Shown here piece after piece: positions 40,701 to 49,700 of a stretch of 64,000 nt of DNA. Within the stretch, counting starts at the first letter, position 1; every line of letters begins with the position of its first letter. The translations under genes and the position numbers were made by a program. The notes under the pieces are model-generated. The model made no database searches, had not been told where the DNA came from, and was given only the letters and a program-made list of their open reading frames with translations. The stretch is from Apostichopus californicus (Eukaryota; Echinodermata; Holothuroidea; Aspidochirotida; Stichopodidae), in the NCBI GenBank assembly GCA_020650975.1, contig JAIPMN010000279.1, forward strand, positions 17,088 through 81,087. Reading direction: 5' to 3'.

Positions 40701-43700
40701 AAAGATCTTTGATGTTGATTTTCCAGGAAGAACACTAAATTGTCCATAATTTAATAAGCTATGTGTAGGGAAAGAAAACCCAGAAGTCTCATAAAAGCAA
40801 TTTCTTTGAGGATTTCAGAAAAATACAAATTAGAAGGACTATGACAGTCACCCTCTGGTGAACAGGAGTAGCTTTTATCAATTTGGTTCTTGAATAGCGC
40901 AATACCTTGCGGTAAAAACAGAATCAGAGTTCACAGTGTTTGGAGCGATACTGTAGTAGGCAGGTGAAGATATATGGAGAGAAAATAATGTAGCAGTGAC
41001 TTCACTCATTTCAGCATCGGTGCAAAAGTTCATGTGTAATGTTGATAGACTGACGTATGTCATGATTTGGTTGTGTGAAGAAAGATTTGCCAAATGATCT
41101 AAATTTGGTAATTGTAAGGTCATTGAGCCATTCTAAGAAGGACAGTTGAAATGTCAAGCTTGAATTAGTGTAGAACTGAGAACATAAATGAAAAACTGCC
41201 TTCTGCATAAGCTTGTTTCATGTACTGAGTTCTACAGACAATTCTTTGTTTTTCTAAATTGAAATGCTTTAGTAAACCTTGTAATTAGTGGAGCTGTGTA
41301 CCAAGGCCTACTCTGTTACCCTGACAGTTACAATCAAGGCTCTTCATCAGAATTAAAAGTGGAAAAAAAATTATATTATATTATGACACACTTTTAAAAT
41401 TATGCAATGCATTTTATTTATAATTTTTGATAGTTTTGAATGATCTATTTGGATTGGAATTCATAAGTTTTTGACAGTTATTAATGGTTCCCCCAGCGTT
41501 TCTACAGCGTGCGTTGTCATAAATATTCCAATGCGTGAGATCTATACTGTTTACACATCTTTCAATCAAAGTAACCTACACGATAACATGAATGCAATCA
41601 CAAAGCATGCGAACACACTGGATGAACTTGCATACAGATTTCCTGGATGGATTACAAGTTCAAGGTTCCACTTTAAAGGCATTGAAGACTTGCCCCAAAC
41701 AGCGTGCCGCCATCTTTTAAAATGTTAAATTTCCGTTGCTTGCTTGCTACAAAATGTAGACAGTAATGAAACGTGATACCTTGTTATCTTTAGCGGGACC
41801 TGAGATGTCTATCGCTGTATCGTTTGTACACTGTGCTGTGGGTATTGACAGCAGCTGTATTTACTGACTGTACACTAGTGTCTAATTACCAACGGTAGCA
41901 AGCTGTGTGTGTATTTTCTGGGATCGATGGTGGTCTCTCACACCTCTGTTACACCTCATTTTGAACTAGGTCAGATTACTGGCATTATACGTTTCTTTTT
42001 GGGCGAGTCTTCACACCCTTTAATATGCAGTTTGGCCAAGCGAAAACAGAAGTTAAGATGCTTAAAACAATTAGTTTGAATTAAAACTTCAATTATGCAA
42101 AAGATCTCTTCTTCAATACTTAGAAATAAAATAGTATATATTACTAGTGGTCTGCAGCCAAAGACTGCAGCTTATCAAGTATGGAGAGAACTAGATAGGT
42201 ATGACAGCGCCCTCTGTTGATTTTGGGCGTGGCAGGGGAGCCCTGTTGTGTACTAGTGTCTACTGTGTACACTGAATATTTGTACATTGTGGTAAGACAT
42301 CTCTCGTTGCTTCACCTTATACATGTACTTACAAGTAAACAAGTTGTTACAATTGTGCAATTGTGTTGGAGGTTCATTTATTTTGTATGTATAATCAGTC
42401 TAACTCAAAATATTATGTTGTTACAAACACCTGGCTGCCCCCATCTACCAATTTATGTTTCCTTTAATTTGATTTTTTTGTTTTCACAAAAGGATCCATG
42501 TTTTTTGACTTACCTAGTCCTGTTTCACTTTAAGAATTTCATTCCGGAGGCAATATTTTATTTAATTTTGGTTCCAATTCCATCAAGCTTATTTGTCAAT
42601 TTTTTTCAACTGTATCTTCCTTATTTGATTTAAAACTTGACCAGTTAAATAGGTAAGCTGCATTGTTATGGAATTTAAGTATCCAGAAGTAATTATGCAT
42701 GCTATAAAACATTTTCACATGATTCTAGTTTTGTCTACACATGACTTCATCCCTACAACATTTTAATTTTTGAGAACTTTTCTACCTTTAATCTGTGAGG
42801 AAAACATAGCCAGTGGTTTGATGGTATTTATCATATCTAGGCTGACAGTTTAATTTGTCTTGTGTGGGTGTGTGTGTGTGTGTGACTGTCTGGAAGAAAT
42901 TGTTTGCTTGCTGTTACAGATCCAAAGAGATATGTTACTATTTTTTATTAATAATTACCATCACATGGGAATAAGGTTTATTCTGTGCATCAATGTACAG
43001 AATTGCTTATTACAATTTCATGGTACATTGCAAACATCTCCATACAAATTAATGCATGTGTTAAATGTTAATAGATTTTCAATACTGAAATAGACTAGTA
43101 CTGTAGTCAGCAATTATGATCAACTATTGAGTGTTAGATAATTACATTGTGCTTTTCCTGTTTCCTGTGCCAGTTCTGATGCAGGTTGACTGCACCACTT
43201 TACCCACGACGATGTTAAATTGTGTGACAGTTTGCATTTGTCATGGTTAAATTACAGTAGAACGTATTAATCGTGTAAATGCCAAGTAAACTTATTACTA
43301 CACAGTTAATAATATATGATCTACCAGAAATAACTATACTGAAGTGAACTTTGGTCAATATTAATGATAACATGTTGAATGTTAAGACTGTAGAGTATGG
43401 GGAGAACAACAGGTGTGTGTTCTACAAACTTAGTCATGTGTATATGACCCACAGAGTAAATTTACAGGTACAAAGGTGTCAATTTTTGAGTACATTGCTC
43501 TCAAATATAGTAGATTGTGAGTGGGAGGAGTTCCATTCTTCATAGTCATTTCAGGATAATAGGCCTGACTTCCTTTCATTGGTATTCTATTTAGTTCTGT
43601 TCCTTATAGTCAATATAAAACCAATTGTTTTCTCCCCATGACTGTGGTTTCTATAGATATGCTGTATATCAATGTTTGTCATATGCATTGCATATATAAC

Positions 43701-46700
43701 AACTGTGGTAAAGCTGAATACAGTGTCTCAGTATCTAAATTTGGTCATACATTATGTGATTATGTATCCAATTTTGGTCATACTGTGTCACAACAATGGT
43801 AGCTATAGCATACGATCTCAAGGGCAGATCCATGGAGCATCCATCCCCTCCCCCACCCCCATCCACCATCTTTTCTTCCACATTTTTTATGTTTGCTGTA
43901 TAAATTAAGTACAAAGTTAGTTGTGATCATAACATGTACATTCAGACCAGCTACTGTTTTCTTAGGTTATTATTGATGTCTCTTATTGCAGTTCACTATT
44001 CCTGTATTAGTAATAGTTGCCTCCACTTTACAGGTAATGTCATCGCGGATCAATCAGGTCACACATCCTGAACCTCTGCATGCTAAGTTCTTCAATAACC
44101 ATCCTCGTTTCCTTTTCAGGGATACAGTACACGCTGTACTTTTGATTTATTTAAATCTATGTCACTTTCATTGGCAGAATCATCTCTACTGTGTGAACAA
44201 ATTAATGTTGAGGTCACTTTTGTGGGATTGATGACGACAAGTTGGGAGGCAGGCGCGTAGCCAAGGGGGGGCGAAGGGGGCAGCCGCCCCCCCCCACTTG
44301 AGCATATTTTTTTTTTTTTATTTAATGTTTTTATGATATCGCTAGTATTTTCAAAAGAGCAAATGCTAAGATGCAACATACAAGGCCTGGGAAGTGCCAT
44401 TTCCAGCGATCTGGGAGGCATTTTCAGCCAAAATTTTCTTGTACGCTTCGCGCCAACTCATGGTGGCGCTCCGCTTAGATAGTTGCAATGCCGAATCTAC
44501 AGTTTCGCCCCCCCCCCTTGGCAAATTCCTGGCTACGCGCCTGGTGGGAGGGGGGTGGCATTTAAGTTTATATGGTTTCGACCACTAATACACATATATA
44601 CCCATATTTACCGAATAGAAATAAATTCTTTGCTGTCTTTTCTTTTCCAAAAATTGTCTGAAATGTCAAAGGTGGTGATTGCTATGCTACCCATCCATCC
44701 CCCTCTTCCCACCCCCAAGTATTGGTGTATTATGTGGTAATTACACCCCTTCCTCACCTCCCTTACCAGTGCATTACCAGATGTTCTCAATAATTGAGCT
44801 ACATCTAACTAATGGTTTATATTTCTTTTTCTTATCGCAAAGTACAAGAACTTCTTAAGCTACCAATTTATCAAACATCTGTTTGGACTGAAAAGCTCAT
44901 AATTCATTTTTGTACTCATGGATCAAATTTATGATCTATATTTACAACACTGTACCATTCTTGCCACTGTGTGCCAGTAATGCCAAAAAAGAACAGAATA
45001 ATATTGGCAAGACCATTGCAATGGCACTTACCTATAAAAAGTTTGACAGATTATAATGGCTGGGAAAAGCTTTTACCAAAACCTAGATATGACAAAATAG
45101 AACAGAAAATAACTGCTTGAGAAGTAAAGTTAATTTTTTTCTTGTGAACCCACTAGTCCTTTTATGACTTTGGCAAGTCCAAAGGAGTTGAACTGTTCCA
45201 CCATTTAATTATTAGTGCCCACTCTGTGTTGTTTTTGTAAAAACAACTGCTGTCGGTTATCTCCAGCCACTGGCCTTGTCCAGGGGCGGACTGGGTCTTA
45301 AAACCGGCCTGGGCATTCTTCACGTAGACCAGCCCATTATTCATTGATATGTTACTTACATAGTGATTGCCATCCTGGGGCAGGGGTTTAAGGGGAGGTT
45401 TTTTTTTTTAAGTTAAGGAATGCCTAGATGCAAAATGGTGCTATATTTCTCAATTTTTTAGGTTACAATAATCCGTTAAAAAAGACCCAAATATAATTTT
45501 CCAGAAGCAACACTTGATTAAACTGAGAAAAGTTAAAAACGTAAACAAAAATAGACAAAAATATATGTTTTAGATTTTATTTCATTTTTCAAGCATTTTG
45601 TAACAACATGCTTGAAAAAAATGGTAAAACCTAAATAAAGTCCATTAGCATGGACGGGTTGCCAATAGCACGTTCATTTGTTACGAACTAAAAGACTAAC
45701 AAACATGGTGATTTCATGAGCTGATTCCCACAGTTAAAAATATATTTCTACACAGCCTGTCTGTATTTTATTAACTACTGTGAAAATGGGCTGTAATTTT
45801 TACCAGGCTCCCCGGCCCACCGGGCCTTGCCCAAATGCCTGTGTGGCCAGTCCCCCACTGGCCATGTCTATAGACATGCCCAAATGCCCAAATGCCTGTG
45901 TGGCCAGTCCCCCACTGGCCATGTCTATAGACATGCCGCTGAAGCTTTGGAAATTCATCCTCCTAATCCAAATGTCTTCTGTTTGTTAAACCAAACAGAC
46001 TCTTGTCTATTCCTTTATAACATATGCAAGTGTTAGGGAAGGATGTTAATACCCCTACTCACCCCACTTTCACTTTCAAACCTAGCTATAATTCTGATGT
46101 AAATATATGTGTTACATCATTGCACGTCAAGAACACAGTATTAGTGAATGTTACCGTACATGGCTGTACTGACTGCATGTGCTGAGTACACACAATAATG
46201 TGTACACTATGTAAATTTATTCCCTCTTTGTTTGTAGGCCTCCCAAATTTGGAAGAATTTGGTGGTGTCCTGATGGACTTTGTTGTCATCATCCTGTGAT
46301 GCTAATCTCATTAGATCATTTGACAAACAATTCAGTATTTACTTAATTCTTAACAGTCATATGAGTTGGCAGCAAAGCATCCATGCCAACGATTTCAAAG
46401 AGGTCTGTTACAATTCAGTGATTTAACAGCTTGGTGTTCTTTGGTCTGTTTAGTGGTAGAATCTTTTATACAAATGATCATTATGTTATTCCATTTTTGT
46501 TAGTTGTTGCTTTTGTTAAATAATTGCCTTGTAATACAGCTTGAACCCTTCACTTAATATGGTTTTAGTTAGTGGATTGGATATGGCATCAATGGTTTTT
46601 TTCATTACAAAACTCAACATGCCAGCACCTTGGTGTCATATGTATCGAGGGTATTATGTATATATATTATGCATTGCTTATTAGCAACAAAACAACAACC

Positions 46701-49700
46701 TGGCATCTTCTTTGAATCAATGTACATTGCAGAAATCCCAACAGGAAATTGAATGCAGTTTAGATTGTCTGGGTATATTTGAAATTGTCATATAGAGCAC
46801 AGAATTACCAAGGCAATAGTCATTGTAGAGTTCCTGTGTGTAAGTTCATACATTGGTGAACTATGGAACTTGTCACTGAGTATTTATGATAGTATCAATA
46901 TAGGACATACAAGCAGGTTGACGAACCGGCACTAATCCTTATAAAGTTATAGGGTTCCAGTATACATGATATACCTTCTTACCTTGTATGTGAAAGTTGA
47001 AAATTGTCACTAGTTTGTCAATTGCACTGAGAGATGATGATAATGATACATGTGTCTTTGTTTCGGCCCTAGCTACTGGTGTCGTTAGTGAATGCTCATT
47101 AATTCTCCCCTAGCATCGAAAATATTGTTAAATGCCTCGGCTGACGTTAGATCAGCAAAGAAAGAAATGAAAACACTATCTGTTGTTAACAAATGGGAGT
47201 TTTAACCATGATATTCCAGACTATTAATGCTGTATGGTATTCTCTTTACCTCCCTCCATCCCCCATCCCTTCCCCACCCTTCATTCTTCCATTGATATTT
47301 TTAAAGCATTACATTACAGGTTGATGTAAAAGTTTGGGTGAACAGAATTCTGATTCTTCCGATTTCGTTTTTGCATGTCTGTCGGTACATGTAAATGTCT
47401 CTGTATGTGTGACTGTCAGTTTGGTCTTCAAATGTCTCTATATATGTGAGTGTGACTGACACTTTGGTTTGCAAATGTCTCTATATATGTGAGTGTGACT
47501 GACAGTTTGGTCTGTAAATGTCTCTATATATGTGAGTTTGACTGACACTTTGGTCTGCAGATGTCTCTATATATGTGAGTGTGACTGTCAGTTTGGTCTG
47601 TAAATGTCTCTATATATGTGAGTGTGACTGACACTTTGGTCTGCAAATGTCTTTATATATGTGAGTGTGACTGACAGTTTGGTCTATAAATGTCTTTATA
47701 TATGTGAGTGTGACTGACACTTTGGTCTGCAAATGTCTTTATATATGTGAGTGTGACTGACAGTTTGGCCTGCAAGGGTCTCTATATATGTGAGTGTGAC
47801 TGACACTTTGGTCTGCAAATGTCTTTATATATGTGAGTGTGACTGACAGTTTGGTCTGTAAATGTCTCTATATATGTGATTGTGACTGACACTTTGGTCT
47901 GCAGATGTCTCTATATATGTGAGTGTGACTGTCAGTTTGGTCTGTAAATGTCTTTTTATATGTGAGTGTGACTGACAGTTTGGTCTGTAAATGATTGTGA
48001 CTGACACTTTGGTCTGCAAATGTCTTTATATATGTGAGTGTGAATGACAGTTTGGTCTGCAAATGTCTGTATATATGTGAGTGTGACTGACAGTTTGGTC
48101 TGTAAATGTCTGTATATATGTGAGTGTGACTGACACTTTGGTCTGCAAATGTCTTTATATATGTGAGTGTGACTGACAGTTTGGTCTGTAAATGTCTCTA
48201 TATATGTGAGTGTGACTGACACTTTGGTCTGCAGATGTCACTATATATGTGAGTGTGACTGACAGTTTGGCCTGCAAATGTCTCTATATATGTGAGTGTG
48301 ACTGACAGTTTGGTCTGCAAATGTCTCTATATATGTGAGTGTGACTGACAGTTTGGTCTGCTTGATCATTTTTTTGTTTTTGTTTTTGTGATGAGGTAAT
48401 GGTCAGCAATGGCCAGTAATGGTCAGCAGCAGTAGAACAATTCATAGGACCTGTTGATCGAAACGGGGAGATTTTCTTTTCTCCGTCTTAGTAACTGTGC
48501 AAATAGCGAAGATTTGTTTAGTCTGACTTTCAGAGTTTTCTGTTGGCTAAGTTTGTTCTTTAACCTTCTACTGAATGAGTCCAGTGATTCGTTGGTTCTA
48601 TAAGAGCTCATCACCTGTCCTCATTTCCTATTGTTGGTTTATGATGCAGTAAAGGAAGGCGTGGATTGCATCCTGTACTTTGATCAATAGTCCATGTTTG
48701 TGGTAGTACTTTGTACTGTTCCTTCCCTGGAGTGGGTTGACAGCAGCAGTAGCAGAAACTCTGTGGTGTTGGCTTGATTTATCTAAACTAAAGTCAGAGA
48801 ATGCCACGTCCTTTAAAGGGATTATACATAACAATATTAGGAATGGGATCCATTTCCTTCATGGTTCAGAAATTTGTTATTGTAAATGACAAAAGTTGGT
48901 TATGTGTATGTAACTATATAACAACAACAAGGGAAACACAAAGTTTCACAAAATAACAAGAAAAACCGGTTTATCATTTTAAATTTCCAGATTGTCTAAG
49001 AGAAAGTTTCTGCGTCCAAGTCTAATTGGTTATGAAAAGTTTGTTAAACTTTAATATGTTCATTTATTTTCATTCTATTTATTTCTCTCTGCATGCAATT
49101 AAGTTACTGTACAAACATAAAGTATTGTTAACATATATAGTAAAACAGTATGAAAAGCTCACTCCTAAACCATGGTCATTTTTGACATATATCTAGTATC
49201 GGGTCATTTTGTATCCCCTTCTAGGGTTTAATAACAACAATGGTATCAAACCCAACTTCAGGACGAAAAAGAAGTCTAGCTAAGGGTACGAAGCCACTTT
49301 AATTATTATCATCGCTGAGATTTTGTTTACTTGGATAAAAATATTTTGTATTTGACAGGTTTAATCAGGTGCCTCTCAGTGAGTCCAGATGGTTCAACTC
49401 TAGGGGTTGGATTATCATCAGGGGTCTTGTCTTTGGTGGATCTTAGGACAGGACTTCTTATGGGAGGATGGAAAGCACATGAAGGCGAAATACTGCAGGT
49501 GGGACAGAAAAATGACTGAATTCAATTTTGAGGACAATTTCCCCCACCCCGCCCCTCCCCGCAATCCCTTCCCACCACACTATGCCCCACTCCTCCTTTC
49601 GCTCACACAACAGAGCTATTTTTTTAAAAGCTTAGTTCAACTATAGCACAAAGTCTGTATAACAGAGCTCCCCTCTTGTACACTTGATATGGTATGAGGA

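Noticed and set aside
47825-48222. Minus-strand frames with QTKLSVTLTYI repeats
   Set aside because: They are translations of the 43-bp tandem repeat.
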